Part shown: positions 6,475-15,660 of the stretch, in pieces
How the letters are laid out: every line of letters begins with the position of its first letter
Numbering within the stretch: the stretch's first letter is position 1
Source: Bradyrhizobium sp. LTSP885
GTDB lineage: Bacteria; Pseudomonadota; Alphaproteobacteria; Rhizobiales; Xanthobacteraceae
Length of the DNA stretch: 64,000 nt
NCBI RefSeq assembly: GCF_000938305.1
Contig: NZ_JYMT01000036.1
Location: 1-64,000 of the forward strand
Direction of reading: 5' to 3'
Notes under the pieces: generated by a model
Database searches by the model: none
Told to the model about the DNA's origin: nothing
What the model saw: only the letters and a program-made list of their open reading frames with translations
Made by a program: the position numbers and the translations under genes

Positions 6475-7863
6475 TCAGGCTGCAAGAGGCACTTCGGTTG
6501 CCGTAGGCTCGCCCACGATCCGCCGCAACTCGACGGCCCACCTATCGAGCACTTCGCGTTTCTTCGTGACGACAATGCGTGTGGCGCGATTGTAGACCTT
6601 GCGGGTGACCGCTGGCAGTGGCTTGCCGTTCTCGTCCTTGTTGGCCTGATGGTCGAGGCAGAGCGCAATGCTACCCTCCGATAGGCCAAGTTCACCGCAC
6701 ATCGTCGCCGCCGTCCGCCTCAGATCGTGTGGCGTGAACGGCGCGAGCCCAAGCAGTTCGCAGATTCCCGGCGTGCGTGCGACTCGCTTGCCGTTCTTCG
6801 TCACCTTAGTCCCGGTCAGCGCGCCCGACATCGCTAGGCGAGCCAGCGGTGCGTCACCGAAGCGGCCCGTGAAGGCATACTCGTAATTGCCCATCGCCTC
6901 CGCAATGATCTCCAACGCGAGATCGCTGAGCGGCTGGTTGATCGGGCGCCGTTTCTTGACCCGCCGCGCCGGGATGTCGACCGTGCCGTTTTCTGCATTC
7001 AGTTCATCGCGGTGGATCGGAAGCATCTCGCCCGAGCGCAGCATGGTGACAAGCGCGAACTTGATCGCCAGCCGGGTCCTTCGATCCCAAGGCATATCCT
7101 CGCGGTCGAGACCGTGCCACAGCGTCCTAATCTCGTCCTCGGTCAGGACGCGGTCGCGCGGATGCTCCTCGTCGAGCTTCGGCAGATTGATGCAGGGGCT
7201 GGCGGTGACGTAGTCGCGGCCAGCTTCCGCCGCCCAGTTGAACAGGCCCGAGGCAGCGCGCCGCATGTGGCGGGCATTGCTCACCGATGGCTTGCCTCCG
7301 TGCCTACCCGCCACGATGTCATTCGAGAGCGTTGCAATGTCGTGCTTGGTGACTTCGCTGGCGAGCTTCTTGCCCAGCCGGGGGCTGAGGAAGTTACGCA
7401 AATGGCGCGCGACATTCTCCCAGCTTTCGATCCGGGGGCGCTCTTCACCGTCCGCCTTGCGAACGGGGGTCTTCATCCATTCGATTCGTTCCTCGATGAT
7501 CTCGTCCACGGTCTTGCCCTGTCTTGCCCGCTGGGCCTTGTGCTGGCGAAGGGTCTCGGCAACGTTCTCGCCGTTGCCGATCCGGTTTTTCACGGCATAG
7601 ACGGCGGTGCGGGCATTCTCGACCGTGAAGCCGGGGCAATAGACGCCAAGCCATTTGGTGCGTTGCTTCCCGGTCGTCCGGTCAGTGAACTTGAAATTGA
7701 AGGTTGCCACGCCGGAAGGGATGACGCTGACGTAAAGGCCCGGGCATTTGCGGTCGTAAACCTTGGCCCGCCTATCGACCCGCTTCTCGCAATGCCGGTC
7801 GGTGAGGATCACGCTGCCATTACGCATGCGCTTGGTGGCGGGCTCGGTGGTGATATCGCTCAT
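6475..7863 (-). CDS. Tyrosine-type site-specific integrase
   Basis: 462 residues from the ATG at 7863, chosen because AGGA lies a few bases upstream; an extension to 7935 lacks a close ribosome site. The N-terminal DUF4102-like arm-binding region (about 15-115) is followed by a SAM-like core-binding domain (about 120-225) and the catalytic domain. The catalytic residues seen are R276 (MLRSGE), H379 and R382 (PHDLRRT), H405 (CLDHQ) and Y424 (VYNRA). It should integrate and excise a genomic island or prophage. No tRNA is visible beside it, so the attachment site is unidentified. Confidence 0.93.
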   Translation of the reverse strand: MSDITTEPATKRMRNGSVILTDRHCEKRVDRRAKVYDRKCPGLYVSVIPSGVATFNFKFTDRTTGKQRTKWLGVYCPGFTVENARTAVYAVKNRIGNGENVAETLRQHKAQRARQGKTVDEIIEERIEWMKTPVRKADGEERPRIESWENVARHLRNFLSPRLGKKLASEVTKHDIATLSNDIVAGRHGGKPSVSNARHMRRAASGLFNWAAEAGRDYVTASPCINLPKLDEEHPRDRVLTEDEIRTLWHGLDREDMPWDRRTRLAIKFALVTMLRSGEMLPIHRDELNAENGTVDIPARRVKKRRPINQPLSDLALEIIAEAMGNYEYAFTGRFGDAPLARLAMSGALTGTKVTKNGKRVARTPGICELLGLAPFTPHDLRRTAATMCGELGLSEGSIALCLDHQANKDENGKPLPAVTRKVYNRATRIVVTKKREVLDRWAVELRRIVGEPTATEVPLAA

Positions 7864-8332
7864 GGTTTCTGTCCTAGGGTTTGGACCGGGCCTTGGGCCG
7901 GGCCCTGGAAATGGCGAAACCCGCAGAAATGCCATGCATCAGGCTAGCGCAGAAATCCTTGTTTTAAAGGGTTTTCTTAGCTTCGGCGTGTTTCACCGAA
8001 GACCAAAATATAGACCACACGACTTCACCGTCCGCCTCACGCGCTCTCGTCAGTTGCGCAATCAGCGGCCACCGCATCCCACCGCGCGTTCGTGACGTGC
8101 GCTCGCCCCTCAATCGGGTGGGACGGGGATATCTATATCACTGAGTTGCGATACTGAAAATCAGAATATTTTTATCGCCGAGGCTTGACAGGTTTTTGGT
8201 GAGTTGCCCGTCGGGCAATCGGTTCCGTCAGCTCGCGCAGGTTTGCGACGTTTCGCGCCGGAACCTGTCCGATGCCTCCCGAGTTAAGCTCGCAGCAGGG
8301 GGCAGTTGCACGACAACGCGGCGACCAAACCA
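7864..8332. other. Intergenic region upstream of the integrase
   Basis: No gene is supported in these 469 bp. It contains the integrase promoter region and a short hairpin CTTCGG/CCGAAG at 7981-8001. It also has an AT-rich patch around 8130-8175 and the palindrome at 8204-8218. I searched by eye for tRNA cloverleafs and for a repeat of sequences near 2480-2530 that could be attachment sites, and found neither. Confidence 0.4.
8204..8218. repeat. Short palindromic repeat TTGCCCG-T-CGGGCAA
   Basis: Perfect 7-bp arms around one central base. I recall this sequence recurring in Bradyrhizobium and Rhodopseudomonas intergenic regions; its function is unknown. Only one copy is seen here. Confidence 0.45.
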
Positions 8333-8551
8333 ATGAAGAATTTTTCCGATGCTGCATTCTCTCCCGAAGTGATCGCGCTGATGACGCGGGCGCTGGAATC
8401 GTCGGTTGCGACGCTGCCCGATCCCGTCAGCACATCGCATATCAATGTGATCGCGGAATCGATCCTGCGCACTGCCAATGACGGCGAACGGGAGGTCACA
8501 GCCCTCCAGCGAGTCGCGTTGCTGGAGCTTGCGCTGGCGCCGCGCGATTAG
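8333..8551 (+). CDS. Conserved small hypothetical protein
   Basis: 72 residues from the ATG at 8333 (MKNFSDAAFSPEVIALMTRA). The nine preceding in-frame codons are not needed by the family pattern. The helical sequence with AESILRTANDGE and LQRVALLELALA resembles short rhizobial proteins of unknown function. It is the first gene to the right of the integrase region and is probably outside the mobile segment. Confidence 0.6.
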   Translation: MKNFSDAAFSPEVIALMTRALESSVATLPDPVSTSHINVIAESILRTANDGEREVTALQRVALLELALAPRD

Positions 8552-8699
8552 AGGCCCTTTCGCGGCGCCCCACTCGCTCGTCGGCGCTCTGGCAGACATT
8601 CGTCAAGGCAGGCGCTGACCGAAATTGAGCTGCGGTTCGCCTCAATCCTGCCCCGACACGCTATGATAGTTCCTTGTATTCATACACGGAGCCATTGCC

Positions 8700-9056
8700 A
8701 TGCCAATTTTCAAGCTGCCGCTTTCCGGCGATGTTGTGCAGAACATCAGCCCCTTCACTGCGTTCATGAGCCCGATCGGAAGCCAGTTCGGCCTCATCAA
8801 CATCACGCTCGGCAAGTCGTCGGCGCCCGAGGTGGAGTCCGACGTGCTGTCTGATGTCGGTACCTACGGGAAGCAGATCGGCCAGATCGGCGACGCGCTG
8901 CTGGTGCTGATCGAACGCATGCCGAAGAGCTACGGACTCGATGACGAGCCTGCCATCATTGCGCTGAAGCAGATGCTCGACGAGGTCACCAAGATCAAGA
9001 CGCGGCACAAGCGGCCGAAGCTGCAGCGTGCGCACACGCACGAGACGACCGCCTGA
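8700..9056 (+). CDS. Hypothetical protein
   Basis: 118 residues starting MPIFKLPLSGDVVQNISPFT, with CGGAG 11 bp upstream. The first half has beta-prone segments (GSQFGLINITLG). The middle is a helix (YGKQIGQIGDALLVLIERMP), and the end is a basic, His-containing tail. No signal peptide and no family recognised. The sequence resembles other short hypotheticals that occur singly in this genus. Confidence 0.6.
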   Translation: MPIFKLPLSGDVVQNISPFTAFMSPIGSQFGLINITLGKSSAPEVESDVLSDVGTYGKQIGQIGDALLVLIERMPKSYGLDDEPAIIALKQMLDEVTKIKTRHKRPKLQRAHTHETTA

Positions 9057-9147
9057 ACGTCCCGGGCCCGGTGGCCTTGCAAACAAGGGTGATCTGCCTC
9101 AATGTTCTCCTTTCCGTGCTTCCCATCACAACAAGTGAAAGAAACTC

Positions 9148-10098
9148 ATGAAGCATCGCCCGCTCGGTCGCTCCGGCCTCACCGTCCCCACCTTCTGCTT
9201 CGGCTGCAATGTGTTCGGCTGGACGGTCGACGAGACGTCGTCGTTTCGGTTGCTCGACACCGTGCTCGACCACGGACTGACGTTCCTGGATACGGCAGAT
9301 GTCTATTCGCGGTGGGTGCCGGGCCATGACGGCGGCGAGTCCGAGGTGATCATCGGCAAATGGATGAAGGCGCGCGGCAACCGCAACCGTATCATCCTCG
9401 CGACCAAGGTCGGCATGGATATGGGCAATGGCAATGTCGGGCTGAAGCCGGACTACATCGCCCGCGCTGTCGAGGACTCGCTGCGGCGGCTGCAGACCGA
9501 CACCATCGACCTGTATCAGTCCCACAAGGACGACGAAACGACGCCTCAGGAAGAGACGCTTGCGGCCTACGACAGGCTGATCAAGGCCGGCAAGATCAGG
9601 GCGATCGGCGCATCGAATTTTTCCGCGGAGCGGTTGAAGGACGCCCTCGACATTTCGGCGAAGAACGGGCTTCCGCGCTACGACAGCATGCAGCCCGAAT
9701 ACAGCCTGATGGAGCGAGCAAGCTACGAAGGCGCGCTGCAAAATGTCTGTGAGGACAACGATGTCGGCGTGATCACGTTCTTCTCCCTCGCCGCGGGATT
9801 TCTCACCGGCAAGTATCGCTCGGAGGCCGACTTCGGCAAGAGTCCGCGCGGGGCGCGCGGCATTCCAAAGTACATGACTCCCCGCGGCATGCGCATCCTG
9901 GCCGGCCTTGACGAGGTCGCAGCCGAGACCGGCACTGAGCCTGCCGCGGTCGCGCTCGCCTGGCTGATGGCCAAACCGTCCGTCACGGCGCCGATTGCCA
10001 GTGCGACCAAGCCCGAGCACGTTGCCACGCTTGTCGCGGCGACCAAGCTCGAGCTTACGAAGAGTCAGGTCGAACGTCTGGACGCAGCGAGCGCCTAG
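9148..10098 (+). CDS. Aldo/keto reductase family oxidoreductase
   Basis: 316 residues, an NADPH-dependent TIM-barrel oxidoreductase reducing or oxidising a carbonyl/alcohol substrate that cannot be named from sequence. The opening RPLGRSGLTVP and the tetrad elements are visible: Asp and Tyr in FLDTADVY, Lys in LATKVGM and His in YQSHKDD. The late cofactor segment KPSVTAPIASATKPEH is also present. The length is normal. It stands alone, and its 3' side has an inverted repeat that could end transcription. Confidence 0.9.
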   Translation: MKHRPLGRSGLTVPTFCFGCNVFGWTVDETSSFRLLDTVLDHGLTFLDTADVYSRWVPGHDGGESEVIIGKWMKARGNRNRIILATKVGMDMGNGNVGLKPDYIARAVEDSLRRLQTDTIDLYQSHKDDETTPQEETLAAYDRLIKAGKIRAIGASNFSAERLKDALDISAKNGLPRYDSMQPEYSLMERASYEGALQNVCEDNDVGVITFFSLAAGFLTGKYRSEADFGKSPRGARGIPKYMTPRGMRILAGLDEVAAETGTEPAAVALAWLMAKPSVTAPIASATKPEHVATLVAATKLELTKSQVERLDAASA

Positions 10099-10110
10099 GA
10101 CAGATTTTCA

Positions 10111-10159
10111 GCGTCGTCCCGGCCTAGTGCGCAATTGCGCACGGGAGCCGGGACGACGC
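10111..10159. repeat. Intergenic inverted repeat (GCGTCGTCCCGGC type)
   Basis: Outer 13-bp arms GCGTCGTCCCGGC and GCCGGGACGACGC enclose a second palindrome, TGCGCAATTGCGCA. It follows the aldo/keto reductase stop by 12 bp and could act as a terminator hairpin, although there is no T-run. It resembles the REP-like families of this genus. Confidence 0.55.
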
Positions 10160-10303
10160 GTGGAGAGAACTATGCGCGACCCGCAGGCTCCTTTCGGGCT
10201 ACGGAAAGTCAGCAGTAGCCTGAGCCGTCGCCGCGATACCACCTGACACGTCCGGACACATTGGATAACATTCTGCAACGACAAGCCTATGGGAGGTTGC
10301 AGG

Positions 10304-11980
10304 GTGAACGTCCTTGGAATCAATTCGGTGTATCACGAGTCCGCCGCCGCGCTGCTGGTCGACGGCAAGCTCGTCGCGGCCGTCGAGGAGGAGCGGTTCA
10401 ACCGCATCAAGCGCGCCAAGCAGGCCGAATTCGACAATCCGCATCAACTGCCCGAACGCGCGGTCCGCTTTTGCCTGAAACACGCCGGCCTCACCGCGCG
10501 CGATATCGATCAAGTCGCGTATTCGTTCGATCCCAAGCAGCGGCGGAAGCGATATCGTCCCGAGTGGTGGGATCCGCGGCTGGAGGAGACCTTTCGGTTG
10601 CGGCTGGGTCAGGTGCCCAGCGCGATCGACGACCTGCTTGGACGTTCGCTCGGGCAGAGACTGCATTTCGTGCAGCACCACCTCGCACACGCCGCGTCCG
10701 CGTACTTCCCGTCGGGCTTCGATCGTGCGGCCATCCTCACCATCGACGGCATCGGCGAGACGGCGGGCACCTCGCTGGCGAAGGCGGTCGGGACGCGGAT
10801 CCAGACCGTCGAGACATTCGAATATCCGCATTCGATCGGTTTCATCTGGGAGGTGTTCAGCGGTTATCTCGGCTTCTCGCATTACGACGCCTCGAAGGTG
10901 ATGGGCCTGGCGGCTTACGGTGATCCCGAGGTTTACCGCGATCCATTTCAATCGATCATGCGCTCCGACGGGGTGAACTACGGGGTCGCGCGCGAGTTTC
11001 TCGGCGTCGAGCCGGGCAGGTTCGCCCGGATGGAGGCCATCTTCGGCCCGCCACGGCACGAGGACGCTGAAATCCTGCCGCGGCACGCCGACATGGCGGC
11101 AGCATTGCAGGCGGCAACCGACGCCGCGATCACGGCCGTGGTCCGGCGCATCAAGCACAGGGTGCCATCAGACAATCTGTGCCTTGCCGGCGGCGTCGCG
11201 CTCAATTGCGTGACCAACGATGTGATCAGGCGCTCCGGTGAATTCGCCAATGTGTTCATTCCGTCAGCGCCGCACGACGCCGGCACCGCGATCGGCGCCG
11301 CCTTCGTCGTGCATTGCGCCAAGCAGAAGCGCTCCCCCGAGCGCGGCAATTTCACGCCGTATCTGGGGCCCGCATTCAAGCGGCGCGAGATTCTGGCGGC
11401 GGTCAAGTCGACCGGCTTCAAGGCGCGGCACAGCAAATCTCCGGCGCGCGACGCCGCCGATATGATCGCCGACGGCAAGATCGTCGCCTGGTTCCAGGGC
11501 CGCATGGAGTTCGGGCCGCGTGCGCTGGGCAACCGTTCACTGCTCGCCGACCCGCGGCGGCCGGACATGCGCGCGATCCTCAATCAAAAGGTCAAGCACC
11601 GGGAAGATTTCCGGCCGTTCGCGCCGAGCGTGCTGGCGGAGCACGCCGAGGAATGGTTCGATGTCGGCGCGCAGACGGCAAGTCACGAATTCATGCTGTT
11701 TGCATGTCCGGTCAAGGCCGACAGGCGCGATCTGATCCCTGCCGTCGTGCATACCGATGGCAGTGCCCGGGTCCAGATCGTCAGCCGCAAATCAAATCCG
11801 CGCTTTCACCAGCTGATATCCTGCTTCTTCGCAAAAACCGGCGTACCGCTCGTCGTCAATACGTCCTTCAACGACAGCGAACCGATCGTTTGCACGCCGA
11901 ACGACGCGATCGTCACGTTTCGCAAGTCGGGCATCGACGCGTTGTTCATGGATGATGTGTTTCTGACGGGCGTGGATTGA
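10304..11980 (+). CDS. NodU/CmcH-family carbamoyltransferase
   Basis: 558 residues from GTG 10304, preferred over ATG 10289 because GGAGG sits seven bases upstream of the GTG. The family transfers the carbamoyl group of carbamoyl phosphate to hydroxyls of Nod factors, antibiotics or other glycans. The N-terminal ASKHA-fold domain (VLGINSVYHESAAALLVDG) is followed by the C-terminal domain with FGPRALGNRSLLADPR near residue 400 and NTSFN. No other nodulation or antibiotic genes are adjacent, so the acceptor is unknown and nodU should not be assumed. Confidence 0.85.
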   Translation: MNVLGINSVYHESAAALLVDGKLVAAVEEERFNRIKRAKQAEFDNPHQLPERAVRFCLKHAGLTARDIDQVAYSFDPKQRRKRYRPEWWDPRLEETFRLRLGQVPSAIDDLLGRSLGQRLHFVQHHLAHAASAYFPSGFDRAAILTIDGIGETAGTSLAKAVGTRIQTVETFEYPHSIGFIWEVFSGYLGFSHYDASKVMGLAAYGDPEVYRDPFQSIMRSDGVNYGVAREFLGVEPGRFARMEAIFGPPRHEDAEILPRHADMAAALQAATDAAITAVVRRIKHRVPSDNLCLAGGVALNCVTNDVIRRSGEFANVFIPSAPHDAGTAIGAAFVVHCAKQKRSPERGNFTPYLGPAFKRREILAAVKSTGFKARHSKSPARDAADMIADGKIVAWFQGRMEFGPRALGNRSLLADPRRPDMRAILNQKVKHREDFRPFAPSVLAEHAEEWFDVGAQTASHEFMLFACPVKADRRDLIPAVVHTDGSARVQIVSRKSNPRFHQLISCFFAKTGVPLVVNTSFNDSEPIVCTPNDAIVTFRKSGIDALFMDDVFLTGVD

Positions 11981-11997
11981 CGATCTGTCATTTATAG

Positions 11998-12024
11998 CCC
12001 GCATGAGCGTTAGCGACATGCGGG
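11998..12024. repeat. Hairpin CCCGCATG/CATGCGGG after the carbamoyltransferase
   Basis: 8-bp arms with an 11-nt loop, 18 bp after the stop codon. It is possibly a transcription end, but no T-run follows. It looks like a member of the genus-wide palindromic repeats. Confidence 0.45.
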
Positions 12025-12120
12025 GACACTGACCCCGGATATCGCGGAGCCTGTCATCGGGCGCGCATTCGCGCGACCCGTTGGCTCATCCCGGCTACGG
12101 TCCCTGCGTCAACTCTATCC

Positions 12121-12207
12121 CCGTCATTGCGAGCGAAGCGAAGCAATCCATCGCGCCACAAGTGGAGACATGGATTGCTTCGTCGCTATCGCTCCTCGCA
12201 ATGACGG
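12121..12207. repeat. Palindromic intergenic repeat, GTCATTGCGAG family (copy 1)
   Basis: Long imperfect inverted repeat: CCGTCATTGCGAG with GAAGCAATCCA on the left arm, and TGGATTGCTTCG with CGCAATGACGG on the right. A second copy lies at 18431-18516. It is placed between convergent genes, typical of REP-like elements. Confidence 0.75.
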
Positions 12208-12223
12208 GAGAGATAGATTCGGC

Positions 12224-13891
12224 CTATCCCCCCACCGCGCCGCTTGCCTTCTCCCGCACGACCTCCGCCTCACCCTCGCGCAGCGCGACGCGCAGCATGC
12301 GCGCGAGTTCGGCGCGGCTGTAGGGCTTTGCCAGGAACAGGATGCCCTCGTCGAGCTTGCCGTCATGGTCGATGGCGTTCTCGGTGTAGCCGGAGGTGTA
12401 GAGCACGCGCAGGCCGGGCCGCCGCCGCTCGGCCTCGGTGGCGAGGTCGCGCCCGTTCATCAGCCCGGGCATGATGACGTCGGTGAACAGCAGGTCGACC
12501 GGCGCACCGCTCTCCAGCACGGCGAGCGCCTCGGGTCCGTTGCTGGCTGACAGCGTCGTGTAGCCGAGGCTCTCGATCTGGGTCAGCACATAAGAGCGCA
12601 CCAGCCTGTCGTCCTCGACGACGAGCACGATCTCCTGCGCGCCGCGCAAATCCGGCTGCCGCGGCTGGGCGATGCCGGCCTGCGAGGTCACGGCGGCGCG
12701 CGGCAGATAGAGCATGACCCTGGTGCCGCGGCCGACCTCGCTGTCGAGCACGATGTGGCCGTTGGACTGCTTGACGAAGCCATAGACCATGCTGAGCCCG
12801 AGCCCGGTGCCTTTGCCGACCTGCTTGGTGGTGAAGAACGGCTCGAACACCTTCGCCAGATCCGCCTCCGCGATACCCTCGCCGTTGTCGATCAGCGTGA
12901 TCGCGACATAGTCGCCCGCGACCAGCCCGTCATGTCCATGCACGTCGGCGGGCTTGAGCTCGGCGGCGCAGGTTTCGATCCTGAGCGTGCCGCCCTTGCG
13001 CACGGCGTCGCGCGCGTTCAGCGCCAAATTGATGATCGCGGTGACGAGCTGATTGGAATCGACCAGTGCGCGCGGCAGACCGGGCGCCGGGCGGAAGTCG
13101 ATGTCGACATGGTCGCCGATGGTCGGCCGCAGCAGCTCGATGGCGTCGACGATCAGCGCGTTGACGTCGACATCGGTCGGCTGCAGCGGCTGCCGGCGCG
13201 CGAATGCCAGCAGATGCCGCGTCAGCGACGCGCCGCGCTCGGCAGCTTCGCGGATCAGGCCGGTGATCTCGGCGAGTTGCCGGTTGTGCGTCACCGCATC
13301 GGCGAGGATGTCGATGGTGCCGGTGATGACGGTCAGGATGTTGTTGAAGTCATGCGCGATGCCGCCGGTGAGCTGGCCGACCGCCTCCATCTTCTGCGCC
13401 TGGCGGATCTTGCTCTCATTGGCCTCGGCCTCGCGGAAGCGCTGCAGCTGGACTTCCGAGCGCTGGCGCTGCCGTCCCTCCTCTGCAAGCGCAACATGCG
13501 CCTCGCGCAATTGCGCTTCGGTCGGGATCGCCAGCACTTTCGGGATCAGTGGCCACAGCAAGGCCGCGGTGATGATCGAGGCAATCGCGGTCAGTGCCTT
13601 GAGCAGGCCTTCGATGCCGTAGATCGGCACCCACAGCGTATAGATCGAGAACACATGGGTGAGCCCGCAGGCGAGGATGAAGGTGGCGAACGGCCAGGCC
13701 ATCCAGCCGAACTGGAAATCGCGGCGCTTGGAGACGACAATTGCGAGCGCAAACGGAATCGAGAAATACGAAGCGGCAATGATCGCGTCGGACATGACAT
13801 GAAGCCAGATCAGCTCCGGCTCCCACAGCAGACAGATGCCGTGAGGCGAGAACGTCGACGAGTCCAAGAGACGCTCGAGAAAACTCCACAT
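12224..13891 (-). CDS. Hybrid sensor histidine kinase with ethylene-receptor-like membrane sensor domain
   Basis: 555 residues from ATG 13891, which has GGAGG six bases upstream. Three membrane helices (about 30-115) carry SDAIIAASYFSIP and LACGLTH. D35, Y42, I45, I72, C75 and H79 match the identity and spacing of ETR1 D25, Y32, I35, I62, C65 and H69; C65 and H69 bind the copper that holds ethylene. A coiled region follows, then a HisKA domain with H180 (IAHDFNN), an HATPase domain (DNGEGI, GTGLGL) and a receiver with D471 (FTDVIMPG). Ethylene sensing is inferred from residues only. Convergent repeats lie downstream, and it is divergent from the transglycosylase gene. Confidence 0.85.
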   Translation of the reverse strand: MWSFLERLLDSSTFSPHGICLLWEPELIWLHVMSDAIIAASYFSIPFALAIVVSKRRDFQFGWMAWPFATFILACGLTHVFSIYTLWVPIYGIEGLLKALTAIASIITAALLWPLIPKVLAIPTEAQLREAHVALAEEGRQRQRSEVQLQRFREAEANESKIRQAQKMEAVGQLTGGIAHDFNNILTVITGTIDILADAVTHNRQLAEITGLIREAAERGASLTRHLLAFARRQPLQPTDVDVNALIVDAIELLRPTIGDHVDIDFRPAPGLPRALVDSNQLVTAIINLALNARDAVRKGGTLRIETCAAELKPADVHGHDGLVAGDYVAITLIDNGEGIAEADLAKVFEPFFTTKQVGKGTGLGLSMVYGFVKQSNGHIVLDSEVGRGTRVMLYLPRAAVTSQAGIAQPRQPDLRGAQEIVLVVEDDRLVRSYVLTQIESLGYTTLSASNGPEALAVLESGAPVDLLFTDVIMPGLMNGRDLATEAERRRPGLRVLYTSGYTENAIDHDGKLDEGILFLAKPYSRAELARMLRVALREGEAEVVREKASGAVGG

Positions 13892-14074
13892 GGGTCCCTC
13901 CGGGCGTGACCGATCCGCGGACACACCTGCCCGCGAATCACCTGCCGATCATAGCGGCGGCCGATCCGCCTGCCGAAGCCCAATTGGTCTAAAGCGGCCC
14001 TCCCCGTTGTTGCCCGGTGCCGGGCTGGTGTATGCAGGGCAGACCTTTCCCTCGATCTGCACACGGTGACATCG

Positions 14075-15415
14075 ATGCCAGCAGCTTCCCTCCGCGCCCC
14101 GATCATGATCGTAGCGTTGGCGGCTGCGCTGGGGCTCTCATCCGTGGCTCTGGCGCAACAGCCGTTGCTGGTCCCCGTAAAACCCACGCCTGCCAAGCCG
14201 CGGCCAGCGGCCGTGTCCTCGCCACGGGCCGCGTCCTGCCACAACGGGCATGCCTTCGATCGCTTCCTCACCGAGCTGAAGAGCAACGCGGTCGCGGCCG
14301 GCGTCTCGCAGCGGACGCTTGCCGAAGCCGCGCCCTACCTCATCTACGACCAGGGCATCGTCAATCGCGACCGCGGCCAGCGCGTGTTCGGGCAGATCTT
14401 CACCGAGTTCGCCGGACGCATGGCCGCGACCTACCGGATGCAGCAGGGCCAGCAATACATCAAAACCTATTCGGCAGCGTTTGCGCGCGCCGAGAAAGAG
14501 TATGGCGTGCCGCCGGCCGTGATCGCCGCGTTCTGGGGACTGGAAAGCGATTTCGGCGCCAACATGGGCAATCTCGCCACGCTGAAATCGCTGGTGTCGC
14601 TCGCCTATGATTGCCGCCGCTCGGAGATGTTCCAGGGCGAGACCATCGCGGCGCTGAAGATCATCGAGCGCGGCGATCTGACGCCCGAAGAGATGGTCGG
14701 CTCCTGGGCCGGCGAGCTCGGGCAGACGCAATTCTTGCCGACGCATTACTTCAACTACGCTGTCGATTACGACGGCGACGGCCATCGCAATTTGTTGCGC
14801 AGCGGGCCCGACGTGATCGGCTCGACCGCGAACTACATCGCCAACGGATTGAAGTGGCGGCGCGGCGAGCCGTGGTTGCAGGAGGTCCGCGTACCAGCGG
14901 CTGCGAATTTCCCGTGGGATCAGTCCGACCTCACCATCAAGCTGCCGCGCAGCAAGTGGGCCTCACTCGGCGTCACCGCGACCGACGGCAAGCCGCTCGC
15001 CAATGACGACATGCCGGCCTCGCTGCTGCTGCCGATGGGCCGCACCGGCCCGGCGTTCCTCGCCTATGCGAATTTCGCCGCCTACACCGAGTGGAATAAC
15101 TCGCTGATCTATTCGACCACGGCGGGCTATCTCGCCAGCCGCATCGCGGGCGCAGCGCCGATGCAGCGGCCTCACGCGCCTGTCGCGCAACTGCCGTTCA
15201 ACGAGATCAAGGAGCTGCAGGCGCTGCTGGTGCGCGCCGGCTATGATGTCGGCAAGGTCGACGGCGTGCTGGGCCAGGCCAGCCGCAGCGCGGTGAAAGC
15301 GATGCAGATCAAATACGGCCTGCCGGCGGATTCCTGGCCGACCACGGAATTGCTGACGCGGATGCGCGGGCCGCGCGCCCAGCCGGCGGAAGCCGCAATG
15401 CCGGGGATAAGGTAG
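14075..15415 (+). CDS. Lytic murein transglycosylase (MltB/SltB type) with peptidoglycan-binding domain
   Basis: 446 residues from ATG 14075; a GTG three codons upstream is an alternative. It cleaves the MurNAc-GlcNAc bond in peptidoglycan in the periplasm. A signal peptide ends near ALA-QQP, followed by a Pro-rich linker. The SLT_2 catalytic domain (about 55-345) has catalytic Glu in FWGLESDFG (E157) and the segment GELGQTQFLPTHY. The C-terminal domain (about 370-435) is PG_binding_1-like (LLVRAGYDVGKVDGVLG). No lipobox is seen, so it is probably soluble. It is divergent from the histidine kinase. Confidence 0.92.
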   Translation: MPAASLRAPIMIVALAAALGLSSVALAQQPLLVPVKPTPAKPRPAAVSSPRAASCHNGHAFDRFLTELKSNAVAAGVSQRTLAEAAPYLIYDQGIVNRDRGQRVFGQIFTEFAGRMAATYRMQQGQQYIKTYSAAFARAEKEYGVPPAVIAAFWGLESDFGANMGNLATLKSLVSLAYDCRRSEMFQGETIAALKIIERGDLTPEEMVGSWAGELGQTQFLPTHYFNYAVDYDGDGHRNLLRSGPDVIGSTANYIANGLKWRRGEPWLQEVRVPAAANFPWDQSDLTIKLPRSKWASLGVTATDGKPLANDDMPASLLLPMGRTGPAFLAYANFAAYTEWNNSLIYSTTAGYLASRIAGAAPMQRPHAPVAQLPFNEIKELQALLVRAGYDVGKVDGVLGQASRSAVKAMQIKYGLPADSWPTTELLTRMRGPRAQPAEAAMPGIR

Positions 15416-15421
15416 TCTTTG

Positions 15422-15468
15422 TGCCCCCTCGCCCCGCTCTTGCGGGGAGAGGGTTGGGGTGAGGGGCT
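15422..15468. repeat. Intergenic hairpin repeat (CCCCTCGCCCCGC type)
   Basis: A perfect inner hairpin CCCCGC-TCTT-GCGGGG at 15432-15447 sits inside a near-palindrome of CCCCTC and GAGGGG. It follows the transglycosylase stop and may serve as its terminator. Confidence 0.5.
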
Positions 15469-15660
15469 CTCTCCACGAGTTGTGCGCGTAGATAAACCTG
15501 TACCCCCTCACGCGGATCGCATCTGCGATGCGCAGTAAGGACGAAGAATATTTGATCAAGTGTTATCGCCTTCCGCAGTTGTATTCTCCCCCTCCCCGCC
15601 CCATTTGCAGCATGCCATTCCGGCCCACCCGGATTTTCATCCCAAGACAAAGAGCATCCC

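Noticed and set aside
8172..8357. Minus-strand 61-codon frame upstream of the integrase
   Set aside because: Runs through the TTGCCCG palindrome, has no ribosome site and overlaps the better supported 8333-8551 gene.
10304..11980. Calling the carbamoyltransferase nodU
   Set aside because: No nod box or other nodulation genes in the window; the family is wider than NodU.
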